From Zhengitettix transpicula (lineage: Eukaryota > Arthropoda > Insecta > Orthoptera > Tetrigidae), in assembly GCA_037074705.1 (NCBI GenBank), contig CM073590.1:238502101-238566100 (forward strand): a DNA stretch of 64,000 bases, read 5' to 3'. The translations under genes were made by a program, and so were the position numbers. A model generated the notes under the pieces. The model was not told the origin of the DNA. It saw nothing but the letters and a program-made list of their open reading frames with translations, and searched no databases. Below are positions 1 to 13,000 of this stretch, piece by piece (the first letter of the stretch is position 1; each line of letters starts with the position of its first letter).

Positions 1-3000
1 AATTATTTATGAATTGTAAAAATTAAATAGCACAAATGTTATATTAGAATCTACTTGATGCCATAGATAAATATATATTATTTATTTCTCTTGAATGTAT
101 AGATATTTCTCTTCATTCCATATATATGTATAGGAGTACTAGTTGTAGAGATTTATGTTGTAAATAAGCATAATAATAATTTATGAAAGTCAGCATTTTT
201 ACAGGTATTGTACACTTTTGTAAAGTTATGTATATTTCATAATGTATTGTATTTATCTGTGTGTATAGATTGTGAGTATAATGAATGAAATTACGACAAC
301 TACTGAAAAAGACTCTTAAAATATTGTGGAGATTAGTATCCTGTGTTTGGTACCACACGATATACTCTTCCTCATATTCCTAGTACAAATATCTAAAGTC
401 TAGTTAGTTAATAAAGTTAAAGTGCATTGTTACATGTGTACTTTAAGTAATCAGTCAGCATTATTTTTCCTATCATAAATTGTGTGGTGCCATAAATGTG
501 ACATGTAACACTGAAAATATAGAATGACTGAAATATTTGAGATTTATATAATTTGATTTCTATTCATAGAAAATTATTTACAAACTCATAAGAAATAATT
601 AGAAAACAACTTTATAACTTTTTAAATGTGCCAAAATATGTGTGATGCTGAGTCTAAAAATGGTTGATAATTGCTTGCTATTAATAAGTGTATTGCAAAG
701 TATCCTGTATAAGTAGAAAATGTTGTGGTCTTGTGATATAGTTTTTGAGAAAGGCTGTTATATTGCACACATTTGCTGAAAATTAGTGTAGCGGCCAGTT
801 TCTTGACAGCTGTCAAAACAATTTGATAAGTTTTTATGCAAATTCATACATTTCATCTGAAGACCAAAGTAAGAAAAGTTTATAATCCTTAGTATTTAGT
901 GTGTTACAAAGTTTTGTTTATTTTGTCAATGAGAATAATGTATACAAGAATCAAAGCACAATATTTTCCCTAAAATTATATTTTGAGGTCAACTTTAAGC
1001 TTAAATAAATTTTCAGGAAATTTTTCATATTTTTGTAACTTTTCAATTAGCTTAATATTTTTCATTCATAAACTTATAAAATTTTACATTCTTAACCATA
1101 CAACTGTTTTGATACTGAATGTATTTAGTTTTGATAATATCAGAATAAAATTGTTGATTAGAATTTGTTAAAATCAAATGGAGTAAGGAATAAAATGGTC
1201 AAGATTTTTTGGCAAGTAACAATACAAAATCATGAAAAATATAACACTTATTTTTTAATTTTATATTTGACTAGTATTGTGAATGAATGCATTAACAAGT
1301 ATGAAAGAGAAAATATTTTAAGCTGACAAAAATGTTCATACATTCCATAAATGCAATATTAATAAACTATAAAATGAAAAAAAACAAAAGGCCAAATGAA
1401 TTTGTTCTACCTTTGTTGTTCTGTAAAAAATTGTTAAAATACTGATTTTTTATATTGATTTTTTATCTTTGCAAAATTTCTATTTCTCAAATTTGAAAGG
1501 CAGTATTTTAAATATAATAAATAACATATCAAAGATAAATGTATTTCTATTGTTGTATGGTTACCTCAGTGTTTCAATATTCTCTAAAACTGTACGGTCT
1601 TCAATCAAAGCTATTTAATTTTATCAAATTAAGTTATTTTTCATTCCTCTACTTACTATGTTTAAAATAATATATATCCAAAAATTATTTAGAGAAACAG
1701 TTTTGGGTGGCCAGTGAATTTTATTAAGTTATGGAGAACTTTATTAAGTTCGTACATACTTTGATTTGTCAACAATAGTGTTAACATTTCACGAAAACAG
1801 ACATATTTGTTTTGAGTAAAATATATCAATATCAGAATTTGCTTTTTTTTTAAAAAAAAAAAGTTTTGGCTTATGTTCAGCTTCAACACTTTTAGGGTAA
1901 ATATGAAAACTTTTGTTAATAGATATAATCAGATCATGCCACTTACTAAAGCAACTAAATAGTTTTACATTTGGCCTTTTGTTTTATGAAGAATGGTGTT
2001 ATATTCACAAACACACTAGTTAATATTTTCATTTCTGTTGTTTATTTAAAATTCTAGGTAGATTTTTGTTTAATGTGATGAATTCTGTAGAGTATCTTGA
2101 ATGTTGACTGAGCAGTTGTGAGTACATCATCCCAGGGTATAATGATGCTCTACACTGTTGATTTAAACTCAACTTGTTGGAATTGTTTGTAAAGTATAGC
2201 AATTTTAAGAATTTTGATTGTATTGTTAGACTTCATATCAAGTTTTATTTTTTACATTTTAATATTGTCTCAGTACAAACAATGCTATGTTGCTCAATTT
2301 AATTTCATTAAATAATTAAATGCTGCTGGACAGTAGACTAAGAATTATTTTTTCTTTATTGTTCCAACATTATTCCCACCTGTTGCTTTACTCTGTATAT
2401 CTCCGACTGGAATATATTTTACTATATTACATCCTGATGCTTCAAACAAAACTTGCCATATTGAAGCTACAAATGATTTTCTTTTAAAAAATCGTATTGA
2501 GTTCTATTTGGAGACTCCTCACATTTTTATATATTATAAAACCTTATACATTTGTTAACTGCACTAATTTTTATGTCTATTATTAGAGTTGTAAAATGAG
2601 CAGAGCAAACAAACTTTATTAGCAATTACATTGTTATTAATGATAATGTATTTTCAATAAAGGTTGGCAAATGGTATAAGTTAAAATGCCTTATTTACTA
2701 TCACATAAATGTAAAGGTTTAGTATTCAGGCAGTTATAAATAGTATTTCATATATTTCTACATATTTGAAATAAATATTTGTCTTTGTAATTGGTTTCTG
2801 AGTTTTGTGGGAGTGTAACATGTTAATGTGGGTTTTATGTAGTTGTATATAAAATTAAAATGCTGCACTCTCAAATGAAAGAAACAACCAGTTTTGTGTG
2901 AAATAACAAAAATATTATGTAAATTCCTACAAATTTTAAATGACTAGGTATAAAAGGTATTTCTATTAAATACAGATTTGTTAAGAGTATAAAGTTCTCT

Positions 3001-4797
3001 TCCAACACAAACTTCATACAGTTGCAGATATTTATACACAATTATATAATTTAAATAAGGCATCAATTATGTTAAAATTAAAACAGAAACTACTTACATT
3101 GATTTAAGAAACAAATACATCACCACTGTTGCTCTATTTGTTAAGTGTAGTTAAAAATCATATTAGTTTCATGCTTTAAGATACTGTCTACTTTGTTTGC
3201 AAATCACTGTAAAAAATGAATGTAATTGTAAACAGTATTGTGTTGTAGAAAACATTCAATGTGATCATCTTAATTATTGAATTTTGAAGGGCAATTAATA
3301 AATTGCTACCTTGTTTTATGAATTTTGTACACACACTTCTGTTCTGTGCAGTATAGTGAAACAATATCCATATCAATTTAATTAGTTTAAATAGTTCATC
3401 TGGCAGTTTAAGTGTAAGAATTTATACAAATCAAATTATATGTAAAAGAAAGCAATAAATAAGTTTTTTTCCAAAATATTGTCATACAAAACACACAATG
3501 TAAAAGCTTCCCTCAAAATTGATTCTTTAATACTGAATTTGAAATAACTCCATAGTAAAATAGTCAGCTTCATACATATAATCCTCAAATTCTTACAGGT
3601 TTGCCTATATGGGAAGACGAGTGTATAGATTTTATTCAAGAAGTAAATAAATTTACAAACTAGATTGTAATGGCTGCATTCTTGCAAGATTTTAATTTTG
3701 TCATCAAATGACATGCTTAGTGCTGCTACAAACACTTTCCTCTGGTATTAAATGTAAAGATCATGAAAAAAATTTCAGAGGGAAGAGAGCTTTATAGTGT
3801 TAAAGGACAAAGGATCATGATATTGCAGAAATTGATTTACATTTCCTCACATGACTGTTGGGATTGATTGGAGTTAGGGTTTGATAGCAATGTTATTTTA
3901 TGGCTGGTTTGGTGAGTTGTGCTGAAATGTGTCCAGTTCACAAGGCTATCATAGTAATTAACGACTGTTAAAAATAACAATACTAAAAATTACCTTCTTG
4001 CATACAAATGTAAAATCGAGAAACAAAAACTATTAAATTCAAATTTAAGAGTGCCAGATGTTTTGCCGTGGATTTATAAGTTATTGTTTCTCTACTTTTT
4101 AAGTTTGCCTGTCAAAGCAAAATTTTAGTATTAATACTTGCACATCACAGCTACTAAGCAAAATAGTGTCATTCTATTACTGATAGATAAGAATTATCTA
4201 CACGAAAATAAACAGAATTAATGCCACGTTTGAGGATTAGAATTTTCAAAGATTATGAATAACCATATTATGATGCCACATTTGTAGGTGGAGTTGGACT
4301 GCACCGAGGATTAAAAGCAAAATATTTTAATTTGTCCCAACGATATTGACTACCTTTTTGTAATAGTTTTGGACAAAGTCACTGTTTATAGATCACTTTC
4401 CCTCGGCACTGGAAAATAGTAACCACAGAAGTAAGTTTCAAGATACATTATTTTTTCATTGAATAGAAAAACTTTAATTCAACCTATAAGGTAATGTGGG
4501 ATTAAACATAGCATGAATAGATATGAAAACATAAAGATTTGAAGAATTATATGGGAAGCCAGGGCAAAACGATAACCCTAAATTTTTCTGATTGGTTCTG
4601 CTATCGCCATATCTATATTTATTTATTAGTTTCCCAGTTGATAATTGTTACATGTGTGTGTGGTTGTTGCACCTATGCTGTGAAAATTTATAGGGGGGAA
4701 AAAAACATTTCAAGCCGTCTTGATCTAAGGTGAGTTTACAATTTTTGTTGTTTTATATCGTAAACAGTAGTGATCAATCTATAACACAATTTTGGTG
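1..4797. other. AT-rich region without a supported gene
   Basis: Very AT-rich DNA with only short open frames whose composition looks random. No splice-consistent coding series, RNA gene or repeat family was recognised. It could be intergenic, an intron, or the 3' UTR of a gene outside the window. Confidence 0.6.
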
Positions 4798-5306
4798 TTA
4801 GGACAAAATGGGGCATAATGATCCCTTAGGAAAAGAGGCACGGCTGCTGTTCCGACAAGTAACCCATATAGGAATTTGTTACTTCAAGGAAAAAATGAAG
4901 AAGAATGAGATCGAACAAAAGCAGTTGTACAGGAAATGAGGCAGAGGAAAAATATCTGGTGGGATGATGATGATCAGTACATTTGGGTAAAAACTTAAAT
5001 TTATAAAATGTATGTGTTATAAAATACTATTTGTGATCAAAATAAGTGTTTATATGTATTAAGTGTTTTAATATATCTAAAGTATATAAAAATGTAATAC
5101 TCAAACACTTGGGAAGGGTGGGGGGGGGGGGGCATCCCCCCGGGGAAAGACTATCATTTCTATGGAATTGATTAAAAAATATTTATAGCTTTAAATTTTT
5201 GATTAAAAATTCACAGTACTAGCCTACAACTCAGACTATTGTGATTCTTAACTATAATATTGGTAAATACACATTGGGGGATCATTGCGCCTCGGTCTCC
5301 CCTAAC
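4798..5306. mobile_element. Candidate small DNA element with imperfect terminal inverted repeats
   Basis: The left end reads GTTAGG, 7 variable bases, then GGGGCATAATGATCCC. The reverse complement of the right end reads GTTAGG, 7 variable bases, then GAGGCGCAATGATCCC. That is 19 of 22 matching positions at the same spacing, which looks like degenerate terminal inverted repeats about 0.5 kb apart. No clear target-site duplication was found. The interior holds a frameshifted coding-like stretch and a G-rich run near 5118-5145. The superfamily is not identified. Confidence 0.4.
4808..4998 (+). pseudogene. Frameshifted coding-like fragment inside the inverted-end element
   Basis: An ATG-led frame runs to a TGA at 4937-4939. 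Shifting the frame by one base at an A-run just before that TGA continues a Lys/Arg-rich stretch, then a Trp-Trp-Asp-Asp-Asp-Asp cluster and a TAA at 4996-4998. This charged, tryptophan-bearing end looks more like decayed protein than noise. I do not recognise the family. Its position between inverted ends suggests a transposase relic, but that is inference. Confidence 0.25.
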
Positions 5307-5762
5307 GAGAAATAACATAAATATCTGAAAAACTTCCGGAAGTATTAAACTTTACGGTCCTTAGAGTCGCTCAAGTCCCTAAGCGGATCCGAGGCAGTTG
5401 AGACGTTTCGTAATATTATAAAAGACCAATTTTGCACAGCTTTATCATACTTTTGAACTTACAGATTTGGTATTAATAAAACTCACAGATGCTTAAGGAT
5501 TTATATTTGACTTGAATTTAAGGCAATTAGACAAATAAGTTTGAGAGCGTGGGAAACGAGTAGCGCCATTTTGGAGGACGCAAAATCTTCGGTTGGTGGT
5601 ATTTGTAGACAGTTACATAAAGAAATAAAACGGATGCTCTATTCAAGTGAATTTAAATCTTAATGGACCAATGTTTTTCCTTGCCGTGGTAGCAATATTT
5701 TCTTATCCGCATACAGGCATTATATATTTCTTACACTTTATGACAAAATCATCACTGTTAGA
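5307..5762. other. Gene-free stretch with a YY1/Pho-like motif
   Basis: No coding sequence is supported. A motif GCGCCATTTTGGAGGA lies near 5564 and contains the GCCATTTTG core that YY1/Pho factors bind in other systems. No start-site evidence accompanies it. Confidence 0.3.
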
Positions 5763-6022
5763 TTGCGAGGGATGTTCTGTCACAGTCAGAACCTTGTAGG
5801 AGAGACACGAAGGGGCTACCTTTGCGGATGCCTTTTCCTCTCTCCGTTTTTGAACCAAGGCTCCCACAAGCCGAGGCACCTCGGCCTGTTTGAAAGGTGT
5901 ATGTTCTGGGGTCGCAGACCTTGGGCATACGTTAAGAGTTGTTTCTGTTCCCATTGGAACAGTCAGCCAGCTGCCTCCTAAACTGGTCGAGGCACGGAGA
6001 AGGGAATGCTGCAACTCCACAG
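5763..6022 (+). mobile_element. Family A SINE-like retroposon, partial copy
   Basis: Matches the first half of the family A repeat seen complete at 56397-56960. It starts in the palindromic CCTGCGAGGG head and stops near GGGAATGCTGC, where it passes into an (AAT)n run. Orientation is defined by the A-rich 3' end of full copies. Open frames across this repeat are not genes. Confidence 0.75.
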
Positions 6023-6048
6023 CAATAATAATAATAATAAAATAATAA
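6023..6048. repeat. (AAT)n simple repeat
   Basis: Short AAT microsatellite directly abutting the truncated family A copy. Confidence 0.85.
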
Positions 6049-6245
6049 AACGCAAGAGCCTAAAACAACACAACTGCACAAGTCAGTTGACAAGACTCAA
6101 ATGTCAATAATTGCTTTCATTTGGCATCCTGAAGTGATCACGTCTATTAACAGTTGGCAATAGGGGTAAATTAATGCAATAAAGGACAATATATTCGGCA
6201 AAAGTTCATGATGTCAAATAAATTTTTGAAAACAATCAGTAATAG
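6049..6245 (-). repeat. Family B-related repeat, inverted copy
   Basis: The reverse complement matches 9725-9905, including the family B head (CAACTGACTTGTG-like, then GTTGTTTTAGGCTCTTG) and about 130 bp upstream of it. The pair flanks a 3.5 kb segment in opposite orientation. Confidence 0.7.
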
Positions 6246-6740
6246 TAATACTGAAAACCTTTGATATCATAGAGTTGATCAACTTCTGTAGCGGATATGA
6301 AAAAATCAGCTCGGTCAATTTACCACGTGACAGCGAATCATCGTCATCATTTTCTTTCAATTTGAAATTTGACTTGAAACGTGTGAACTTCATTTAACTA
6401 TAAAGGTCGCTGTCAACTGATCCGCGACACTCGTGGGTTTGCTTTCTAGGTATGAAGTGATGTGAAAAATGAGTATCGACCAGCATGAAAGAGTTGTGCT
6501 AAACGTTTCAGTGCTGTAACATAATCTTTGGAGAATGTAATAATAATAATAGCAGTGCTGTCGCCGCCATTTTAAAAATGGAAGCGTGGCTAAGTTTATA
6601 TTTGTATTTTTTTAATATTATATTTATCAGCAATCAGATTACAATTTTAATCTATTAGCTAATGTGGTAGCTTTGACATGTTATTTACATATTATGGCAT
6701 GATGAGATCCCTTCCAGCGAAGAGAACTTCTAAATCTTGT
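6246..6740. other. Gene-free stretch between repeats
   Basis: No coding sequence is supported. A GCCGCCATTTT motif (YY1/Pho-like core) lies near 6566. The rest is AT-rich. Confidence 0.35.
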
Positions 6741-7448
6741 CTAGAGATGTGCCGGCCATTTTCTTTTCAGTCTTCTTGTTTCATACTTTTCTAGTAGTGG
6801 TTGTAATAACGGATTTGAATGTGATTTAAGCTTTACGTGGTGACTGACACTCTTTTGACGGGCAGTTTCCATAACAGTTGGTATTTTTAAGTCATTGTGT
6901 ATTTGTTATGTACCAGTGGGGCGTTAACGATGACTCTTAATATTTTAGACTGGCATTTTTGGATTATTGCAGTATTTGACTTACTGGCACATCCCCATAA
7001 TTCTATCCCGTAGGTCCATATTGGTATAGTTATGGTTTTATATAGTAGTAGTTTATTTTCTATGGAGAGGTTTGTGACTTGCGTCCTAGTAACCAGTACA
7101 TTTCTTTTTGTTTAATATCTATTTGTTTTCTTTTCTTGGTTATGTGGATTTTCCAATTGAGTTTGCTGTCGAGATGTAGACCCAAATATTTGACAGAGGG
7201 TGATTTAGGTATCTCTGTGGTGTTTATAAAGATCGGTGTGCAATGTTTTTTTTTTTATATAATGTAAACGTCACTTGAGACGACTTTTTTTCATGTATTT
7301 TTATTCTCCATTTCTGAAGCCATACTTGAAGGAAGTTCATATATTTTTGAATGAGTGATGAAGCCTTATATTGGTCTGTGTGAACGGAAACAGATTCGGT
7401 TGCCAACTGGATTCGTGAAAGCACGTAGGGGGTTTCAAAAATAATCAT
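6741..7448 (-). pseudogene. Jockey-clade LINE reverse transcriptase C-terminal remnant
   Basis: The minus-strand translation follows the end of a Jockey-type non-LTR ORF2. It begins with a stretch ending FLQVWLQKWRIKIHEKKS, the conserved region after the RT catalytic motif. After frameshifts it continues with a YLGLHLD-like block, a W-x-YGIELWGCAS-like block and a closing RRLKRKWP-type terminus with TAG at 6741-6743. Several frameshifts and stops show it is dead. It lacks its 5' half and the catalytic aspartates. Confidence 0.85.
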
Positions 7449-7524
7449 TTGTGGTAGTATATAATAATTTATTAAGACAGAGGAGATTAAACAGTTTATT
7501 ATTATTATTTATTGTTAGTTAGAA
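7449..7524. other. Short AT-rich spacer
   Basis: Nothing recognisable lies between the LINE remnant and the minus-strand coding-like block. Confidence 0.4.
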
Positions 7525-8397
7525 TCAAACAGGCGATTCTTTTGTACTATTCACAATTGTGCATGCTACATGTTCAATTTCATTGTCGGTAATCTTCATC
7601 CAATAGGTTATTTCTTCTCTGTTCCATGATCCCTCGATATCGCGAGATGCTTCAGATGCAGAAAATTTAAATTGTCGTTCATCTAGGACAGGCATTTCAC
7701 ACATTAACTATTATTTATAACAAAGAATAAGCGCGAACATGACAAGAAATTCCGGGGAGACAGCGGAGGCTCACGCGGATGACGCTCTTATCGAGCGGAA
7801 CAAGACCGCCCACACCAGTCAATACCGAAGCCCTTTCCTTCATTCCCCCTCCCACTAGATACCCTGGCACATCCACGCACAAGCTTCTGTAGCACGCTAT
7901 GATGGTGAAACATACACATGTTCACGGCGATGATACTCTCGTCATCTGCAGGAGATGCCCTGTCCAAGGTTAGAATCTGGCTGTCATCAGAAATCCCTTC
8001 TTCAGATAAAACGTACTTCCAAATGAATTTTCGTAACACTTTATTACAGATTCTCTTTCAGATCCTGAGTATCTCGAAAGAGAATCACTCAGATCCTTCT
8101 TTGACAGGCCGTCTTCCGTCATATCTTTGGACTCTTTCGCAGAAAGTGGTCACTATGACCAAAACGTGGGGGCCCAGAGTACTATTCTTTTCTAATCTCT
8201 TCCTGGCTTTGTTTGTATTCTAACCTTCGCTGCAACACAGGACACATTACAATATAGAGAAAACTTCGCTATTCTTTGGGATGTAAGTGGTTACAAACCG
8301 ACAACATGAAATCAGAAGTATTATTAGAATTCCCGGATAAGCCTTCTGTTTCAAACTCTACATTTGAAGGCTCATTATCAATAAAGAACCAAATCAT
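7525..8397 (-). pseudogene. Unidentified broken minus-strand coding block
   Basis: Three short ATG-led minus-strand frames lie in series: 8397-8269 (42 residues, acidic), 8122-7970 (50 residues, Ser/Glu-rich) and 7695-7525 (56 residues, starting MPVLDERQFKFSASEAS). A fourth frame overlaps at 8039-7788 and carries SEEGISDDSQILTLD. All are acidic and serine-rich, with composition unlike their AT-rich surroundings. They may be pieces of one decayed gene or transposase, or separate exons. I do not recognise the family. Confidence 0.3.
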
Positions 8398-8536
8398 TGA
8401 CGCTGTGTTTCACGTTCCCTGGGAAAAACCCCACACGTAACAACTGAAAATGGATCACTCGTATAAAACACATGCAGCAGAACGATGTATGGAATAGAAT
8501 GAGTGGTAATACACGTGGGTAGGGTAATGTTCTTAC

Positions 8537-9074
8537 ATTTTTTTAAGGGTAACAGGCTACATGAGGGTAATCCACATAGTGGCAACTCTCCTTTATTAGC
8601 ATAGGAAGGGATTTGAAAGGGGGGATGCAGATGGATAGAGGAAGGTAGCCAAGGGTTAACTAGGGCCCCCGGGATCCTACACGGCATTCGCCTAAAAGTA
8701 ATGCAGGACAAACCCTAGAAAACCTGCATCAGGTAGGTCGGGCATTGGGTACTTGTCCCACGCCCTTCCGATACAGGAGTTTTCTGTGGGGACGCAGCAT
8801 TCCCTTCTCCGTGCCTCGACCAGTTTAGGAGGCAGCTGGCCGACTGTTCCAATGGGAACAGAGAACAACTGTTACCGTATGCCCAAGGTCTGTGATCCCG
8901 GAACATACACCTCTCAAAACAGGCCGTGGTGCCTCGGCTTTGGGAAACTTAGTTCAAAAACGGAGAGGAAAAGGCATCCCCAAAGGTAGCCCCTTCGTAT
9001 CTCTCTTACAAGGTTCTACCTGCGAGAGAATATCCCTCGCAGGTAGCGCCTGCGAGAGAATAGCCCTCGCAGGC
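8537..9074 (-). mobile_element. Family A SINE-like retroposon, near full length
   Basis: On the + strand it begins with a T-run (poly-A on the element strand) and runs through the shared GGCAACAGGCTACATGAG-like, GGGTAGGTCGGGCATTGGG-like and AACATACACCTCTC-like blocks. It ends in palindromic CCTGCGAGAGAAT / CCCTCGCAGG units. Non-coding; open frames on both strands recur in every copy. Confidence 0.85.
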
Positions 9075-9083
9075 ATGTTCTTA

Positions 9084-9330
9084 CTTTTTTTTTAGGGCAA
9101 CAGGCTACATGAGAGTGATCCACATTGGGTAACTCCCCTTTAATAGCATAGGAAGGGATTTGAAAGGGGGGATGCGGAAGGGTAGAGGAAGGTAGCCAAG
9201 GGTTAACTAGCGTCCCCGGGCTATATTTTAAGGATCCTACCCGGCATTCGCCTAAAGAAATGCAGGGAAAACCTTAGAAAAACCTTGCATCGGGTAGGTC
9301 GGGCATTGGGTACTTGTCCCACGCCCTTCC
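9084..9330 (-). mobile_element. Family A SINE-like retroposon, 3' half only
   Basis: Starts with a T-run right after the preceding copy and matches the same family up to CCCACGCCCTTCC, where similarity stops. The two copies sit head to tail, probably by insertion into, or next to, the first copy's end. Confidence 0.8.
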
Positions 9331-9639
9331 AGATAATGGCCCCTTATATCGATATAAATTTTATATCCAACTGTGATAAAGTATGTAATGTGACATTATA
9401 TTGGAGGCCCTGAAACTACCATTTTGACAGTTGATGAAGACAAATTTAAATTATCTGCTATAGCATTTTCACCGGCAACATCCCCTGGAAATGATTAATT
9501 AAATGAGTCCAATATTGATCTTCAACATTAAATTTTGTCATAACTTTTTATACCCAATTCTATTGTAATAATAAAAATCCCTTGTTATATGGTTCCATCC
9601 TTTACTCTCACAAGCACTGTGCAGACAGAAATCTTCAGA
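9331..9639. other. Gene-free AT-rich stretch
   Basis: No coding or repeat signal was recognised. Confidence 0.4.
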
Positions 9640-9719
9640 TGAAATATATTTCCTGTCCCACATGGCAACACCAACCCTCAATTTCAGGTAAGCCACTCAT
9701 TATCTCTTTCCCAACCATA
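9640..9719 (-). repeat. Family D foldback-element end
   Basis: Carries the CAATTTCAGGTAAGCCACT and TTATCTCTTTCCCAACC signature that recurs, more complete, at 16276-16385. Diverged and partial. Confidence 0.5.
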
Positions 9720-10005
9720 TCAATAATGTAAGAACAGATTGTTTTCAAAAATTTGTGACATCACGAACTTTTGCCGAATATATTGTCCTTTATTGCATTA
9801 ATTTACCCCTATTACCAACTGTTAATAGATGTAATTATTGAAATTTGGCTTTTGATTTTTGTCAACTGACTTGTGTTCAGTTGTGTTGTTTTAGGCTCTT
9901 GTGTTTTTTTAGTTTTCGTAGCACCTGAAGAAAGGGACAACGCTTCCAGGAACGTTGTTTGGTATCATATCATCACTTCTTTTGTCTGTACTTGGCTACT
10001 CTCAC
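9720..10005 (+). repeat. Family B repeat with 5' extension
   Basis: Contains a TGTCAACTGACTTGTG-like head, the CACCTGAAGAAAGGGAC...GGAACGTTG core and a TATCATCACTTCTTTTGTCTG-like tail shared with copies at 47075, 50822 and 62215. About 130 bp upstream of the head is also shared with the inverted copy at 6049-6245, so family B may be the 3' part of a longer element. Confidence 0.75.
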
Positions 10006-13000
10006 ATTATTAAAATTTTCGTTCATCCTTAAAATCTTTTTTTTTACCTTTAACCCTAAAAAACGTACACACACAAACACAATTTTTTTAAGGATTAAGA
10101 AATTGGGTTAGAATTAAAATTCAGCATCTGAATTGTTGATATACAACATTTTTCTTTGTTATAATTTATTTTATTGACCTCTAATTTGATTATGCCAGTT
10201 TATTTGATTATTTAATACACAATTTACCTTTTTCTGTAAAAAAAAACCCTTACATAGACAAGCTTTTTTCCCCCTGCAGCTGATCTTACTTAAATAAAAT
10301 TTTGGAATGTCATATTCGATTTAAGACACCACAACACACAATAGTGATAAAATTCACAGAAGAGTATCAATAATGCATAAATTTGTAATGGACTCCAATA
10401 TATATGATGCTACAATGCAGGAAAATTAAAAATTTAATGTCACTGAACGAGATTAATAAAAATTTCAGGCAAAGCAATTGAAAAAAATAATTACATAAAG
10501 CACATTAATACTGACACCAAAGTTACATGATTAAGTGAAGTTACAAAATACATACATACATGTATGAATGTATGTAGGTATGTATAAAAATGTCCATATT
10601 GTTTTATGGAATATACATGAAGATTAAATATTGCAATATAGTGTGTTTTATAAAAATTAATTCCTTCTTTACTATGATCATGAATTTTCTTGTTTATTTA
10701 TTTTCAATCAAAAGACATGTATAATAATAATATAAATATTGTAGTTTGACATGTTTCGGTTGCAAGAGTAGAATCGTTGCATTATTTACCAATTGACTGA
10801 TGTCAACATATTACTTGCTTAAAGAATTTTCGTACTTGAATCAACTCTTAAAAACGATGGAATATTGTTGATAAGCAACACTTGGCTACACTGAAAAATC
10901 CTTTTTTTAATTCCATAACCCCTTGAAGCGGCTTTATTTGATCTATAATAAAGTTGTTATAATTTTGATTTATTTAAAGAAACATAAAAGACGAAAGCAT
11001 AAATTAAGACTTAAAAGAGTTTAACAGAATGTTTCACTTATTTTTAATAGAGATGCTGACAACCGCTTGGTAACAAGTATGATTGTTCCTTTTCAACCCT
11101 GTAGTTGGTTGACCTATCCCACTCCCTATCGTCTCCTTCCTACCAAATTTCGACACAGCTGCTGTCTGTCACCATGATTTCTACACACTGCATCAACTTC
11201 ACAAATTATCCTACTAATTTGTCGTTTTTTCTTCACTTACAGTTTTTACCTTTTTAAATCATCCGAACTATGTCCATGATCACTTGATCATCTCGTCTAA
11301 ATCGTACTCGTTAGCTTCTCTAGTTTCTGCCTTTTTATCTCTTTCCTGATTCAAACTATTAATATTACATATGTGCATATGAGAACACAAATATTTACTA
11401 GAGAGAATACAAAAGAAAAACAGGCACAGCTCGTTTGGTTTCTGTGTAATGGCTTTTGATTTTTACATTTACTCCTTGCGTGAAATAATTAGTTTTCATG
11501 CCTTCCCCCCTTTTTTTTTAAGAATTGAAATGGTGAACTAAATGAGACTATGATTTTTAAAGTGTCGAATTTGTTCCTATTCGTGCAAATGATCAAAATC
11601 CAAAAATAAATATTATTTTGGACGTTTCTTTTATATTTAATGCTAAATCCCTCATACATAAGAATTGGCCCTCACTATTAAGGAAGGCTTCCAAGCTCAT
11701 AAAAATTGAACTGAAAATGCAACTGATAAACATTTAACCCTCTCTCTAATACTATTTTTTTAAAAACAGCCTGAAACAATGCAGATCTTGCACATAATAT
11801 AATGTTTATCATCATATAATATAAAAAAAATATGTTTAAAATTCAGTTGCAGAAATGTTAAGGATGCCTAGACAGGATTCTCAATTTATAGCACTCTGGC
11901 AAATTTGCATTTTACTTTTTAACACCTATTCGAAAACTTTTTCTTCCTAATTGATTTCCATCTCTTAAAATGTTTTTTTTTAAAATTATGATTTCAATAG
12001 ATAAAGGTGTCCCGTCAAAGTGCTAAAAGATCAAATAAAAAAGGCTTCCAGGTTATCTATTAAAAATACTCAGAAATGAAAAATGTATATATTTAATTAC
12101 TTATATTTTTCATATTGTTATGGGTTTATTTTCCCAATTTGTGATTATATTGGGTTTTGACAATAGTTAATGAAAAATGTTTTTTGTAACAAAAAAAACT
12201 TTAAGTCATTAAACTGAAAAAGAAACTTTTTATATTGCATATAAACTTCATGTCAGATAATAAATATGTTAAGTGACTAAGCATAATAATGACTCTAATA
12301 ATAACATACAAGAATACTTGAAAATATATATCCTCTTCCCATTCATAAGATGATAATTTGTAGATGCTCACAACTGTTTTTATTTTTTGAAATTGAAATG
12401 AAGAACCAATTATCAGACTGAATTTAATGGGTTTATTAAGTGCAAAATAAATAACACGTGAATTATAATATATTCTAACATACAAGATTACTGCAACATC
12501 TGTGTACCTTAAATAAGTTTCAAATTCACCAATAATATTGCATTAAAATTCCGCGGGAAAGCAATGGAGTCGTAGGGCTACAATGTTGAACGGAGTAAAG
12601 GTTGTGCAGTAACATAAGGGAAGCTTAGTGAAGTGAAGAAATACACCGGGACTTGTGATACAAATATAATGAATCGCTTAATTAACATGTACTCATCAAC
12701 CGTTTCAGTTACTGTGGTGTTATAATTTTACACAATAAACATTAAAAGGATACACATCATAATATTGTTTCTCCCAGGAGAGGGTTGTTGAACTGGTAAT
12801 AGTTATTTGCATCAGACATATATAGTGCCTCACAACCAATTTCTACGCCATAAACATAGGACGTGCATGTTTCGAGCAAAATGTTTGAGATAATTAAATA
12901 ATTTTTCGTTATTTCGTTCTGATAGGTTGCATTTTAGCTTCCACTGTTTTTGGTTAATACTTACTTCACATAGTGTGTTTAGAAAAAAAATCATGTTGGT

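Noticed and set aside
4539..4733. A 64-residue frame with a hydrophobic segment ending at a good GTGAGT donor
   Set aside because: The only nearby acceptor (4801) leads to a stop within nine codons, and nothing in it resembles a known protein.
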